Of a stretch of DNA of 64,000 nt, positions 21,001-23,666 are shown piece by piece (the first letter of the stretch is position 1; each line of letters begins with the position of its first letter). This stretch comes from Micromonospora echinospora (GTDB lineage Bacteria > Actinomycetota > Actinomycetes > Mycobacteriales > Micromonosporaceae). The position numbers were made by a program, and so were the translations under genes. Where the stretch lies: NCBI RefSeq assembly GCF_900091495.1, contig NZ_LT607413.1, positions 3,472,001-3,536,000 of the forward strand, given 5' to 3'. The notes under the pieces were generated by a model. The model saw only the letters and a list, made by a program, of their open reading frames with translations. It was not told where the DNA came from and did not search any database.

Positions 21001-23612
21001 GTGATCCGCGCACCGGCGAGGAGCGGACCGTCACGACGGCGCAGCTCGACGCCGCGGGCGTGACCCGCACGAGCCCGCGACCCGACTCCGCGTGGGCACC
21101 GGCCGCCCGGCCGCCGTACCTGCCGTTGGACGTCCAGGGCAGCGCCGGCATGTACGCGGCCTTCCGGTACGTGCCCGAGCTGCCCGCCACTGCGGCGCGG
21201 CTGTACCAGCAGGTGAACGACCTGCCCGACGAGTGGTTCGACGAGCCGATGAACTGGCCCGACGAGATCTTCGACCTCGGCGCCGGCTCGGAACTGGCCG
21301 CCGGGTTCCCGGAGGCGGTCGAGGAGCACGGGTGGGAGCTGCGACTGCCCGCCCACGACGGGTACCAGCAGACCGTCCGGATCCGGGAGCGGTTCTTCGC
21401 GGCGGGCCTGACGTACCAGTACAGCAGCGACGGCATCGACAGCGCGGGCGGTGTCGAACTCGAGCAGTACCGGCAGTCGGCGATCAGCCATGCCGCCGGG
21501 ACGAGCAACGAGCTCAGCCTCGGCGGCAAGGCCGGCGTCGGGGGCCAGTACCTCAACCACGGGACCGCCGCGAAGAAGAGCGGCGCGGACAGCGGCAGCC
21601 CGGACAGCGACGGCCCGGACCGGGGCGGCTCGGACAAGGCCCACGAGCGCGGCCGGGTCGGGGGCGGCCTGTACGTCGAGGGCGGGGTGTCGTTCGGCGG
21701 CTCGGACGGTAGGGACTACGGCGCCATCGACATCACCCGGGCCACCTACAACGACGTCGTCCACGCCTATCACGGCCGGGTGGTCTTCGAGGTCACCGCT
21801 CTGCGTACCCGGGGCGGCGAGACCACGGCCACCGAACCCGTCTACCTGGACGCCGACGACGCGGTGGATCTCCTGTTGACCGATCGTGCGGCCGAGGATC
21901 TGGGGCTGTACCGTCCCCGGCCGCAGGTGGCCGGCCCGGCGCCGTCGCGGGAGATCATCGATCCTGAGCTGTTGCCCGCCGTGGGGCACCCCGAGCGGCT
22001 GCGGGCCAACGCGGTGCTGGACACGATCCTGCAACGGCTGCGGCAGCGTGGCCTGTTCGCCTCCGGCGAGGGTATTCCCGACCACCTGCGACGCGCGCTG
22101 GTGAAGCGGTTCTCCTCCCGCCACCTGGAGACGCAGTACCTTCCCCTGTCCGGGCAGGGCGTGTACGGCTGGTTCCCGGTGCCCACGCCCTACCACACCA
22201 CGCAGTACCTGTGGGTGCGGGTCAGCGCCACCCCGTCGGCCGCGCAGTCGAGCGACCGCCCCCGCGAGCAGGTCAGCCTCACCCTGCGGGGGGAGACGCA
22301 CGACGCCCAGTCCAACACGGCAAGCTACGGAGCGTCGTGGGGCGGACTCGCCAACCTCTCCGGCCGGGGCGCGTTGAACGACGAGGGCAGCGTCCTCGGC
22401 GGGCACGGTGACTACGGGCAGGAGAGCGCGAAGTCCAGTGAACGCGGCACGCAGTCCGAGTCCAAGGACATCTTCCGGACCGGACCCAAGAAGTCGCACG
22501 AGGTCGAGTACCCGTTGGACTTCACCATCGACATGACGCTGACCACGGAGATGCCCCAGGCGGTCACGTACGTGCTCGACTCGGTGCGCAACGTGCTGTT
22601 CGGGGGCGCCTGGCTCGCCGGCCTCTGGCAGCCGAACCTGGAACGGTCGGTCCGCGACCTCTGGGACAACCTGCCCGGGATCGGCTGGCAGGAGCAGATC
22701 CAGGTCGCCGGGGACGTCCGGCTCGTCGTGCCGCGATACCTGACCCGGCCGACGGCCGAACAGCCGGGCAGTTGGCAGGGGCCAGCCCCGGCCCCGGCCC
22801 CGGTCTCAGCCCCGACCGCGACCCCGACCCCAACCCCGCCCCCGACCCCGCCCCCGGCCCCGGCTGGCCGGCCGGTACCCCGGTGGGCGGAGCCCAGCGC
22901 CACCCGGCCCCGGTTGAACGACGACCTCGTCGGTGACCGCAACGTCCATCCGTGGCGGCTGCACCGGGTGGCCCGGGAGTTCGAACGCTGGGCGGCGCTG
23001 ACCACCCAGCCGCCACGGCTGCGGCAGGGCCTGGACCTGGGTGCCGACGGCGCCTGGCGGGTGCCGGGCGTGCCCGGGGGAAGCGACTTCGACCGCCTGA
23101 TGGCGCACCACGCGTCCGAGATGATGCTGCGGTCGCGCCTCGAGCCGCTGCTCGAACACCGCTACCAGGTTCCGGGCACCGACGTCACTCTCGGGCTGGA
23201 CCTCCGGCGGGCGGAGTTCTACGTCGACAAGGACGGCCGGCCGCTCGCCTTCGAGCAGAAGGCCCGGCGGTACCAGCAGAACGAGGCGGGCCCGATCAAC
23301 AAGGGTGACTCCTCCTCGGGCTGGGAGTTCTCGTTCGGTCCGCAGGTCGGCGAGCGTACCGGCGGCATCAAGAAGCTCGGCTGGAACGGGGACGGCTACG
23401 GCGTCGGTCGCGAGGACGGCGAAGCCCACGCGGCCGAGATGAGCGAGGTCAACGAGCGCAACGTGGAGGCGAAGCGGGCGTTCCACCAGTACCGCTACGA
23501 CGTCACGGCGGTCATCTACGGTCCGTACGGGACCCTGCTCGTCGACGTGGAGCGGGGCCTCTACGTCATGCGCGAGCAGGCGCCGACGGCTCCGGTGACC
23601 ACCGCCGCGTAG
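3..23612 (+). CDS. Giant modular toxin-like protein with three papain-like (Tox-PL-like) domains and two WD40 arrays, 5' end probably beyond window
   Basis: One uninterrupted frame of 7869 codons, ending in TAG. The GTG at position 3 is only the first start in the window; no upstream stop is visible, so the gene may be longer and its secretion signal unseen. Approximate layout by residue: 1-720 mostly helical; 760-963 coiled coil; 1373-1615 domain with a metzincin motif; 1703-2350 unknown; 2378-2563 Tox-PL-like 1; 2722-3030 WD40 array 1; 3040-3825 unknown; 3830-4186 WD40 array 2; 4220-4401 Tox-PL-like 2; 4428-4813 unknown; 4977-5520 unknown with a Thr-Leu-Glu-Asn-Tyr motif; 5535-5711 Tox-PL-like 3; 5737-6190 coiled coil; 6198-7869 repeated beta-rich modules. 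Family knowledge: papain-like toxin domains with a Cys/His/Asp triad deamidate or cleave host proteins in polymorphic toxins. Export, targets and self-processing are inference. It is convergent with the Hsp70-like gene. Confidence 0.85.
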   Translation: MARVVAFELKTHLDLTVTDDQGTASRYRIDPQGWIVALREGPDGTFAPVTAPEVIFDLDRDLKLRADAAGIRLRRQMALYHELLSGTPVQMDAAAELGPELETHIRQARADADDRAREWITEGLPAKPANPLAVHTARDDTDTAGTRAGQARRLLAAVLPSGWTTTGPLPQAPDMLRPGTRVWITRPQGAAAARIDVDGTYRLYDPFALGTAERTLDAQQFRDVLAGAQAVTLVEPDVLTSWLLQDGNWAASRQLAEDNLEVLRADPTAARLTQDQQQARPASPSTAPAQPETVQPDAARPGTTPAPAGDPVLDRHRALLDAIRAGQLTAAYDYLAAADATARHRALADAVAAVVPADPTAPADPAAPAGLRALADLVDADPRVTRPRPGPEAVSDAGILRAVADILDPAVGALDTFRAIASAAWTINPPQNWPDTLQALTELPTAAGRDVATLRDALDIIERQRLHGVADLLDGLTPDDAGAVAAAVTASGTTATDLADAWRDVSTAADLIPALPPPAATWAGTADTVLPPADVVHHPMPPVTAALDEWLTIGDWEDSRTFLDDHGAELLSDRAHSALQIRRAGLPHNVDLAARDALLTLARYGHLDDGYRYLLGPTPPASAAAGTPNPLPGAPTGRQELLTRLLARPDVADPAAVSALGYLAATLDGPVNAVDAAILHLTADALAGLNIADAAVTTLVRDARQTLSAPQRQQWAETIRHLADNATGTRGPALRHVADRLFTTTPDPDPAPDASDASDAEVARVRQVTRERLQQASQELQRTVDDLDQARRDERDAQGARDAAEASLDAARTAVTRAEGERARLEENIDHLNRAMPELEAEVTRRERLESAARQTVDDPATSQDESRRAAARAELDQARRELDVARTALENATGDLRDAGQDLDRVRAELPDLRRQVETASEELRARDVSAQAHTNTVRMLDEARTVREAARDAAQQQADAMALPVPPVPRSTPVVDVDTALAEIARAGHGRSVVPELERAVRAEHGGTLPARVVLNTNPTRQADNAATAPADETAVHELDRVQLARDLAATLAVPVELRVDGGTSVEPPYLAYPGGEVVRLDITGRPETLDDAVRRLPQRVQDDLAAHRGRPDVNSRLEILHEAEIESRQDFATAVVALVENLNRHQGYLAHRWITQAVPPVDAAGLRALTDGLDTRAWPEPTSTPPAGPVETGRPDAVAAAWLAYIPQHRAEMLADMLDAVPGLGFVVGRPTRELPADQRPGARVLAVAGSTAAAGVVLPTTQLHWYEPARNQIHTGSMQMLGTWAKRRAGEDARPDDIWYIVLTPNGTDRPRDPSALAHHVDVAARTTSTSTPPVEPAPPADVAGAVRGDVSLPGGAAAFEWAGAASADGGVGSSSGWAAGVEPSVVRVVGGWRVSYRSMEGLPSWGEMTRVYSDRFTWRGPEPLRFVSTPGEGRPFRVETAGEDAGVRVYVDYWVRGESGTVVFRLRLEPDADVVEESILRTLGAVEQWVVRTNERLRPEGGPPAVAVVFDPAAETVVRLSPYGSGLKNSKDVWVSEDGSAGRINQLHWLAGLPSRAYGHELKHFAGVPHDGSPGDLLRTARGVGDDHLHEPGFTEWELDQIRDTAASYVAPTVAPRPAGSSGSGSVSSEPVSGSLPGRPAAMEWHPPDDSEADGQPSGPAEGDPSGLDPEVFPLWDDPLAGLDLTTPAAGSGWSPSGGQRPDWEREVADATGSLKLAGAAAEAAFGRWAREVFEFDPATLDPRPNYVFNESVLDTYREELEKKGITTPAGLSGWLARQLAKELAPGGSPRLREILPYPDPENMSEQQRDALHRIWIDKIANPRSVSYEITHVALHLLAMGLGQQMRIHHPFGDPYEDIGPPSDDGAIPRPVVWWKGGYIVLIPRDSADILARIASGYRRKWPDRVRSRWDSLFSGALGLLKDRIDTAEENSPGPHRSVLRHKLDRDLAAIGKRPFSPRRQAEELDAYHRYLTGLSGDGAWTGDYRWELKDPFTLRIAAHVKANSGAYAELRFRLGGKDVQLTRVDHVVLPGDRVAVDFGSVNGEGVGIVKIPYLADGAEKFAYREIERRFSDSELAELRGSAPGHVWQLDEPSVSSLFHITAGLDPKKGLLTRSFGKGSEGNKLQRVRIPVVKVADGSSFVIPGNMKEAILRLGYGPDGRPIAVVVMPAEKSGVERDLYLQLVNPAPTVADIELLRKTALWERDVHWWSTSRVESFDDTIGSNGRLPSPLSFTLGGIGAKTLDGREVNLAPGTPVTLQVGKRLRPVGNDDAVNEVVVVVKVPLVPEPNAPASEPEYAFRVFVRDEADYAALIRQLRNRRTLLDQRRERAESGGRRAPKRPRIQDGSSQPGPATAPHQPPPPPDMAGEAGRGDVLLPSQLSPAEVSVWFPWLGSVNPGRADDPDSPNSRRRDSATNCVLAAVGTDMSLADGVGWQVPPEVPSPVGWLQRFAGRPLVEVADYEAVVEVMAGAEPGARGVLVTTGVGDEVSHAVNVVRTYDGRVVFLDGQLGGLARGPVEPGRLRFVATTDGVGIPRPPAGVADAATVTVAEHADLAGMDGNARPPSEAVSVPVPLPSLPAGLLRSDMWDRLFTQFLDRTGDGVAASLDERTPDAVRHHLRDSFDNFVDRTNVLDQGRAGLSSDDRALLRQALDARGTSVPRLTGALPHLLSEAFSVNVTVAPAGSGPHENDDVAPWHDRTVALDLPVARLSAVPDRRGPLIGHFGEVLAVTSWPAVAGWRLASADVAGTVRVWDMDNGVLLRELEGHYSGVLTSWPAVVGPRLASADVAGAVRVWDVDNGVVLRELGGHTGAVVALTGWPAVAGWWLASADVAGAVRVWDVDNGVVLRELGGHTGAVVALTGWPAVAGPRLASADAAGTVRVWDADNGVVLRELGGHTGAVVALTGWPAVAGPRLASADAAGTVRVWDADNGVLLQTFEGNDGLVRVLTSWQDESGWRRLAAGDVAGRVRIWDVDRGVVLQTLEGHDGVEALTLLPEGPGRWLLAVGQRRAVRLWSLSDGVAWPVGLPLVSGERFRTESGHGSVVVYPEGVSAGIDVERLAAVAREQAVTDAEAWAARTGQDRPAGDAVWRVVLAFEDRGHEDVLALTKRLIDGELGVEVPEAAVIELSPYSADPSGVPGVQPRTLVEVAALRAARAESGAVAILGRHVAEADPGVVPPGLVAVDFSGRETFPALLREVQARPINEDVDLDYRGRRRLAGLPVHHGPYLLPFDLHWARLRQRAFSHFRDWVFLPDVPSERGLRVTQLRQAELLAGEIAAASVGERLAGVPDVGPAGWVPAGARVLVVGVPGPYPGDPKAVVPSLFDFLNGALPPAASGLREPVYVVVHGFGGWTSTVVLTHAAEDDLWPVRMDELATGGPAGGGLRAARDLVEAEGWTRVLAEVEGIPETVGAAALGRVGWAGELRAALPEVAGDPAAVDGQRRMGERIDQLVALGERLVGLTRGWTGEGALPVGTDRPDLRLERWAGDERNRRLAAALVATDDVVAEEVVERVEEEIDRVWETVVAPVSAVRADGGVPDAASEVLRAMYLGAWVFYTAPGRPVVIERPENPRENLPEGVQSENGRRIVDLSAVRDLGVADFDRFLSEHGQDVASLWSTEGAVAQVSELRAALGVSQPLPYLRVVGRVPEVPEQWRAELFSAVSAFGLARQWLEEQVSSLPVGSVALPGQAGDGATGSGDQTVPVSDDGVATARADLIGRWRDLADGHARRMDAADRELRRMTAPGQDDSPARSALAGLSDRYLHAMQGLSRARMHRTVDAYVESLPATELGGLGDRVGQVETAAAELDQHLGQAPDTSSVDVIDGVELRTLEGHTGAVWAVTSWQGEPGPQVASASDDGTVRIWDAVTGAPLRTLRGHTDGVVAVESWQAGPDRRVATADMQGAVFVWDAVTGARLLTLRGHVGPVWAVTSWPGEPGPQVASASDDGTVFVWDAVTGARLLTLGGHTGGVGAVASWQAGADRRLASADWADGTVFVWDVASGARLLTLRGHTGGVVALASWQAGSEQRLASASWDGTVRVWDAVTGAPLLTLRGHTGAVVALASWQAGSERRLASASQDGTVRVWNAVTGAPPLTLEGHTGGATVVTSWQAGSERRLTTADAHGTVRVWNADSGALLWTLEGHTGGAVAVTSLQGESGRQVVVSAGDDHTVRLWSLTDDAGGPAGLPGVPDGPVDGGNDSDADGSDSSADVAGGSVRDDVLLPSQLSPAEVSVWFPWLGGVNPFRGRGEQFATNCVLAAVGTDMSLADGVGWQVPPEVPSPVGWLQRFAGRPLVEVADYEAVVEVMAGAEPGARGVLVTTGVGDEVSHAVNVVRTYDGRVVFLDGQLGGLARGPVEPGRLRFVATTDGVGIPRPPAGVADAATVTVPETADLAGMDEAAHASPHSPGQIPSPESSSSEDLPAQGSTIDFRKAKEDWHKIEYRMSRYDKLWNNGELRAAYEDFKKQMKLELRLKAEGRTNDEIDAEVVKRFGSDRVAPFAQLMADNYAFSVPAKWWFNHQHDSDFDDQFREAAQQFRSKLALWGKIGPAVAERITEQSGNRMLEATPGGQIFDNIMLGTGSFFNYPPGFNRMWEQFSHQLVAVTDGMIDAHVYRGVMVPSVLHNTEAKILFEKVDRREIEGLRVVAWEFVADNKIEKAGEYVVRSQGSYDERVPKLEKGKTSKTFDERQQQLYEQLTYRREEYNRIGLQDSLPELPPIERKDSKYIFVVSDANQPGVDESPESLTRKWSMALESQTAGNPLAQLDQMLAVLEYAQNNQETSDDESSFVDLFTSLSRVNTGTAGSLSGSIVSILVPPTRRNTALDPTDAEPGPFPEDPDPSPFGSDYSPRLDAVPEEWPPPADPVSPVDAEGRAATIGGGGATPSATADATPTGSTPKVERPRLTRTPLPHPRPRPRTTSAYQLEASSGGPSTGQVRAPLRSYQRLSVVSTSPDSRPTEADFPAHVPAQQVVTHRHPPLRLSDDGTLAINGIASVRGARPVTEATEFYATDEVIDAARRGLARAGANVRLTVDSAVTVTVDHGGRQVTLRKVSADFDNPPPDVCVEFAGVVLGGVPDGVVFRAEGQTLLAATDAGNGRELLGVHHLAEGVAAVAAGALPLAAVDPGWATARIEADPRLTGGVTQPPLPGAAYGAALRNDWGSRAEHARLSQVARRIGINEHAWPRVGEAYATSTIMSQGADGEASMTTDFARGGTVANAYGYHFAAVVAQSADGKTQITLENYARVGGRRRAVDEAIERTLASYRGRFDTVKATLEQAVADGGGDPQVVDALQRRLDLAEALSIVEKSGTGAAGSDAVAWQSARAAMAKLMDLPRASDMWHFKMFSQRPGETFHEQMAVLYDAGVPVAQSNPLTTVVVGGSTVPEPMRISFDPGSKTPGPVELNKLRSVSRQTSKLAVWRHDNGLPMPTIGVTGYGNGTRLWPGSAVATGWERANSVSDVLSRHVAQDLTTLLDGGQDVTAADIVFTSDSQGRDLGDTVADRVTAADDLRRADVVVHVPSPHPASAGLAGRATGDELLPGGLSQAEALSRFPWLRGVNPYRGGDFETNCVLAAIGTDLSLADGVGHQVPPEKASPVAWLERYAGRPLVEAAGYAAVVDVMEAAAPGARGVMVVTGEGDRISHPVNVVRTDDGKVVFLDGQEGGLARGPARPGRVRFVATTDGVGVPRASSTAGDDATATVPAGEDLAGAGGGSAPAPSTAAGVVEDGDVAATPAGSTPEVERLNRELAGIRDRTAAVEADLAAARSELSSAREAVARQVEARPAVPPVPETQTPPHADETSASGAAAQAVERAAWERLTRAQDRVAELERQRGTTQKLLERAVRAADRTRQALEQDAASREAAWRTAAQQWTDGLQALQVGQAAAADRAAERSRQRNAAQVAAEQRADQWAGEREVARQEAATRAAQRLVAGQEARERAAAREQARRDEQARWDTWQGVQRALAARKAVRDAAQAEADRQEQRRQEQEARAAEEETQRQLADQDPGQQHLAAERAQQRQVAAAAAQWRARERELAEAAARTWQDQQRADDELAEQAQRQWAEGRREAELAEAERVRVDEDARRQEEDRRQADLRAVEAERERVQAEREHADDAQRQAETWRQAELRDAVDAAARTAERTRLQQNVDRHRGQVDRARNAASAARTAWERAVEERDRADAARTGATGTTRDVEPATPWYFAAGALGELSVSAVRHLTPQQVTETVAQLMDDLPSGWPTGAADDIELGATDWLDLGTAAIHARVSAALHRLLTAPDPADSRAVEEHRERWEQVLFSGETFSAGGRLVWIRPVPYGPRPSPAGDAGGTRVYGVSFGSTKVGDGTSVSSGRKTDGGLEETFDISTGHASRLIANLPSVSIKSEREHAMSRETRVIWGRKMYVTQSTSFTSGVSFQVFVNGVEWGRASVPAETGLLDISLPTLYADGSAAPNPAAPLAPSPPEPPTRSTSQARDVLNAIDLTPLVTGWHQALTAALPADTAAGVAAKVTRQLLNERTTRNRSRWVLSNGDMTDTIDERLTVRRFRGYVDTKAVLRELQLVGVTEGVTVRDDLGVIATSGEEVSDTSGAGLDVDAVLLGLTHAAADPGGREEAADKTAGGFSFGLGGESERESALEVGGKALNHTVLNRREDQARYRVVFDLTVTTHGDAPVAPVTRRVVAELGVPVSEAQQFERSVFGTVFTPEFGGPGTGRPRALITPAAAIPAPAPTPADEIAVRLSPPVLWAPQARQPYVPPAGPAPREPLALAMRRGQGLGIAANMPGSEQVADLVESVLRQKSGRADIGAVVRRTVLAKVGRAAMEADPTRTQAGKKFTVRVGGERYQILVTEHRRELLDSPEYPMTVNARALTGATTSASRSTEGSVSGRLGGRVSKPVGTVEQSDRNGQTPESGTELQGRVFFPRLGVTAEHTRSKEHELSQVVQEYRRTETLGDVVDHRYRTAFEVVIRAQTESGWGPRETWLVGAGHGAEVATHIAVPVEHVPRDPRTGEERTVTTAQLDAAGVTRTSPRPDSAWAPAARPPYLPLDVQGSAGMYAAFRYVPELPATAARLYQQVNDLPDEWFDEPMNWPDEIFDLGAGSELAAGFPEAVEEHGWELRLPAHDGYQQTVRIRERFFAAGLTYQYSSDGIDSAGGVELEQYRQSAISHAAGTSNELSLGGKAGVGGQYLNHGTAAKKSGADSGSPDSDGPDRGGSDKAHERGRVGGGLYVEGGVSFGGSDGRDYGAIDITRATYNDVVHAYHGRVVFEVTALRTRGGETTATEPVYLDADDAVDLLLTDRAAEDLGLYRPRPQVAGPAPSREIIDPELLPAVGHPERLRANAVLDTILQRLRQRGLFASGEGIPDHLRRALVKRFSSRHLETQYLPLSGQGVYGWFPVPTPYHTTQYLWVRVSATPSAAQSSDRPREQVSLTLRGETHDAQSNTASYGASWGGLANLSGRGALNDEGSVLGGHGDYGQESAKSSERGTQSESKDIFRTGPKKSHEVEYPLDFTIDMTLTTEMPQAVTYVLDSVRNVLFGGAWLAGLWQPNLERSVRDLWDNLPGIGWQEQIQVAGDVRLVVPRYLTRPTAEQPGSWQGPAPAPAPVSAPTATPTPTPPPTPPPAPAGRPVPRWAEPSATRPRLNDDLVGDRNVHPWRLHRVAREFERWAALTTQPPRLRQGLDLGADGAWRVPGVPGGSDFDRLMAHHASEMMLRSRLEPLLEHRYQVPGTDVTLGLDLRRAEFYVDKDGRPLAFEQKARRYQQNEAGPINKGDSSSGWEFSFGPQVGERTGGIKKLGWNGDGYGVGREDGEAHAAEMSEVNERNVEAKRAFHQYRYDVTAVIYGPYGTLLVDVERGLYVMREQAPTAPVTTAA
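2281..2890 (+). other. Coiled-coil segment 1 of the giant protein
   Basis: Residues about 760-963 are an almost proline-free run rich in Glu, Arg, Ala, Gln and Asp with heptad-like Leu/Ala/Val spacing (for example LQQASQELQRTVDDL). This indicates a long rod or oligomerisation stalk. It separates the helical N-terminal region from the module chain. It could also be a single alpha-helix. Confidence 0.75.
4120..4845 (+). other. Metzincin-like metalloprotease domain inside the giant protein
   Basis: Residues about 1373-1615. The sequence HELKHFAGVPH starts at residue 1565 and exactly fits HExxHxxGxxH, the zinc-binding signature of metzincins (His1565, Glu1566, His1569, Gly1572, His1575). About 25 residues later comes EPGFTEWELDQI, resembling the segment before the last helix of some metzincins. 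No clear Met-turn was identified, so the fold assignment is tentative. The domain is flanked on both sides by short related linkers (SLPGG...EW and SLPGR...EW), suggesting a cassette. Confidence 0.5.
5110..7050 (+). other. Unrecognised domain of the giant protein, less G+C-rich than its surroundings
   Basis: Residues about 1703-2350. It mixes helical and beta-rich sequence with many Lys, Ile, Asn and Phe residues and codons such as aag, aaa, att and tct that are rare in neighbouring modules. A short helix carries THVALHLLAMG and is followed by IHHPFGDPYED. No catalytic signature could be assigned. The compositional contrast suggests a separately acquired effector module. The end is a Pro/Arg-rich linker leading to the first Tox-PL-like domain. 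Confidence 0.45.
7135..7690 (+). other. Papain-like (Tox-PL-like) toxin domain, copy 1
   Basis: Residues about 2378-2563. A Cys in ATNCVLAAVGTD (Cys2422), a His in EVSHAVNVV (His2495) and an Asp in VFLDGQLGG (Asp2511) form a papain-like triad in the order and spacing typical of the Tox-PL/glutamine deamidase family of polymorphic toxins. The module opens with DVLLPSQLSPAEV and closes with ADLAGMDG. The segment just before the Cys is longer here (GRADDPDSPNSRRRDS) than in copies 2 and 3. Deamidase versus protease activity cannot be told from sequence. Confidence 0.7.
7257..7660 (+). repeat. 404-nt near-identical direct repeat (unit 1) inside the Tox-PL-like domain
   Basis: Reading both units side by side gives only three substitutions over 404 positions relative to 12771-13174, with identical length and the same reading frame (offset 5514 nt, divisible by 3). 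Identity extends through synonymous positions, so the copies are either a recent duplication or kept alike by gene conversion. The sequence upstream, back to the start of the domain, is also nearly identical apart from the variable loop. Confidence 0.9.
8167..9090 (+). repeat. WD40 array 1, seven repeats (one beta-propeller)
   Basis: Residues about 2722-3030 contain seven strand-d motifs, VRVWDMDNG through VRLWSLSDG, one per roughly 44 residues. They are interspersed with GH near the start of each blade and LASAD before strand c. Seven blades fit a complete canonical propeller. The central copies are nearly identical at DNA level with a period of 132 nt (equivalent positions 8421, 8553 and 8685). 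Propellers of this kind bind proteins or peptides; the ligand is unknown. Confidence 0.9.
9120..11490 (+). other. Unrecognised inter-propeller region of the giant protein
   Basis: Residues about 3040-3830 lie between the two WD40 arrays. The first half has beta/alpha character, including VYVVVHGFGGWTSTVVLTHA near residue 3350, which looks like a hydrophobic strand followed by a glycine turn. The second half is helical and acidic (for example EEVVERVEEEIDRVWETVV). No catalytic motif was recognised. Composition and codon use match the WD40 arrays, so these three parts probably evolved together. Confidence 0.4.
11491..12560 (+). repeat. WD40 array 2, eight repeats
   Basis: Residues about 3830-4186 contain eight strand-d motifs (VRIWDAVTG, three VFVWD versions, VRVWDAVTG, two VRVWN versions, VRLWSLTDD) with a spacing of about 42 residues (126 nt). 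Each blade carries GHTG or a close variant. This may be an eight-bladed propeller or a seven-bladed one with a spare repeat. Its repeats are more similar to each other than to array 1, showing independent tandem expansion. Confidence 0.9.
12659..13204 (+). other. Papain-like (Tox-PL-like) toxin domain, copy 2
   Basis: Residues about 4220-4401, with catalytic candidates Cys4260, His4333 and Asp4349 in the same motifs as copy 1. The loop before the Cys is shorter (FRGRGEQ). It directly follows the second WD40 array and a Ser/Asp-rich linker, and opens with DDVLLPSQLSPAEV. The triad is intact, so it is presumed active. Confidence 0.7.
12771..13174 (+). repeat. 404-nt near-identical direct repeat (unit 2)
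   Basis: Partner of 7257-7660, differing at three positions (one g/t and two c/t changes). Two of these changes are silent in the shared frame, and the first falls at the third base of a Gly codon. Confidence 0.9.
13285..14440 (+). other. Unrecognised Lys/Glu-rich helical domain of the giant protein
   Basis: Residues about 4428-4813. Rich in Lys, Glu, Phe, Trp and Asn, and compositionally unlike the Ala/Val/Gly-rich modules around it. It starts with FRKAKEDWHKIEYRMSRYD and includes AHVYRGVMVPSVLHN and DSKYIFVVSDANQPG. It follows Tox-PL-like domain 2 directly and could be an additional effector. No family was assigned from sequence alone. Confidence 0.45.
14930..16560 (+). other. Unrecognised domain with GYHFAAVV / TLENYAR / SFHEQ motifs
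   Basis: Residues about 4977-5520. A strand GYHFAAVVAQSADGKTQ leads into TLENYAR (near residue 5242), and about 110 residues later comes MWHFKMFSQRPGETFHEQM. This His/Glu/Asn arrangement resembles a motif set recalled from C-terminal domains of some secreted bacterial effectors, but the family name could not be confirmed. A Thr/Pro/Arg-rich linker precedes it. Function unknown. Confidence 0.4.
16606..17135 (+). other. Papain-like (Tox-PL-like) toxin domain, copy 3 (diverged)
   Basis: Residues about 5535-5711. The triad is conserved: Cys5572 in ETNCVLAAIGTD, His5645 in RISHPVNVV and Asp5661 in VFLDGQEGG. Unlike copies 1 and 2 it has many amino acid and synonymous changes, so it is the oldest duplicate. 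It opens with DELLPGGLSQAEALSRFPWL. It sits directly before the long coiled coil. Confidence 0.7.
17212..18570 (+). other. Long charged coiled-coil segment 2 of the giant protein
   Basis: Residues about 5737-6190 are dominated by Ala, Arg, Glu and Gln (for example QEQRRQEQEARAAEEETQR), with only brief Pro-containing breaks near the start. If fully helical, about 450 residues would span several tens of nanometres, so it may act as a stalk or spacer between effector modules and the C-terminal beta-rich part. Confidence 0.75.
18595..23612 (+). other. C-terminal region of about six repeated beta-rich, glycine-rich modules
   Basis: Residues about 6198-7869. Roughly six modules of 230-280 residues (starting near 18595, 19410, 20330, 21190, 21990 and 22920) share a plan: a helical or Leu-Pro opening, a Gly/Ser-rich stretch (for example SFGLGGESERESALEVGGK), then a strand such as YRVVFDLTVTT, YRTAFEVVIRAQT, GRVVFEVTALRT, YPLDFTIDMTLTT or YRYDVTAVIYG. 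A Pro/Ala/Thr linker near 22780-22880 separates the last module. The amphipathic Gly/Ser-rich stretches could be membrane-inserting hairpins or surface-binding repeats. Both ideas are inference, and no named family was recognised. Confidence 0.5.
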
Positions 23613-23666
23613 ACGACCGAGTGCTCCGGCTCATGGCCCTGCGGTCACCTCGTCACGGGATCACCG

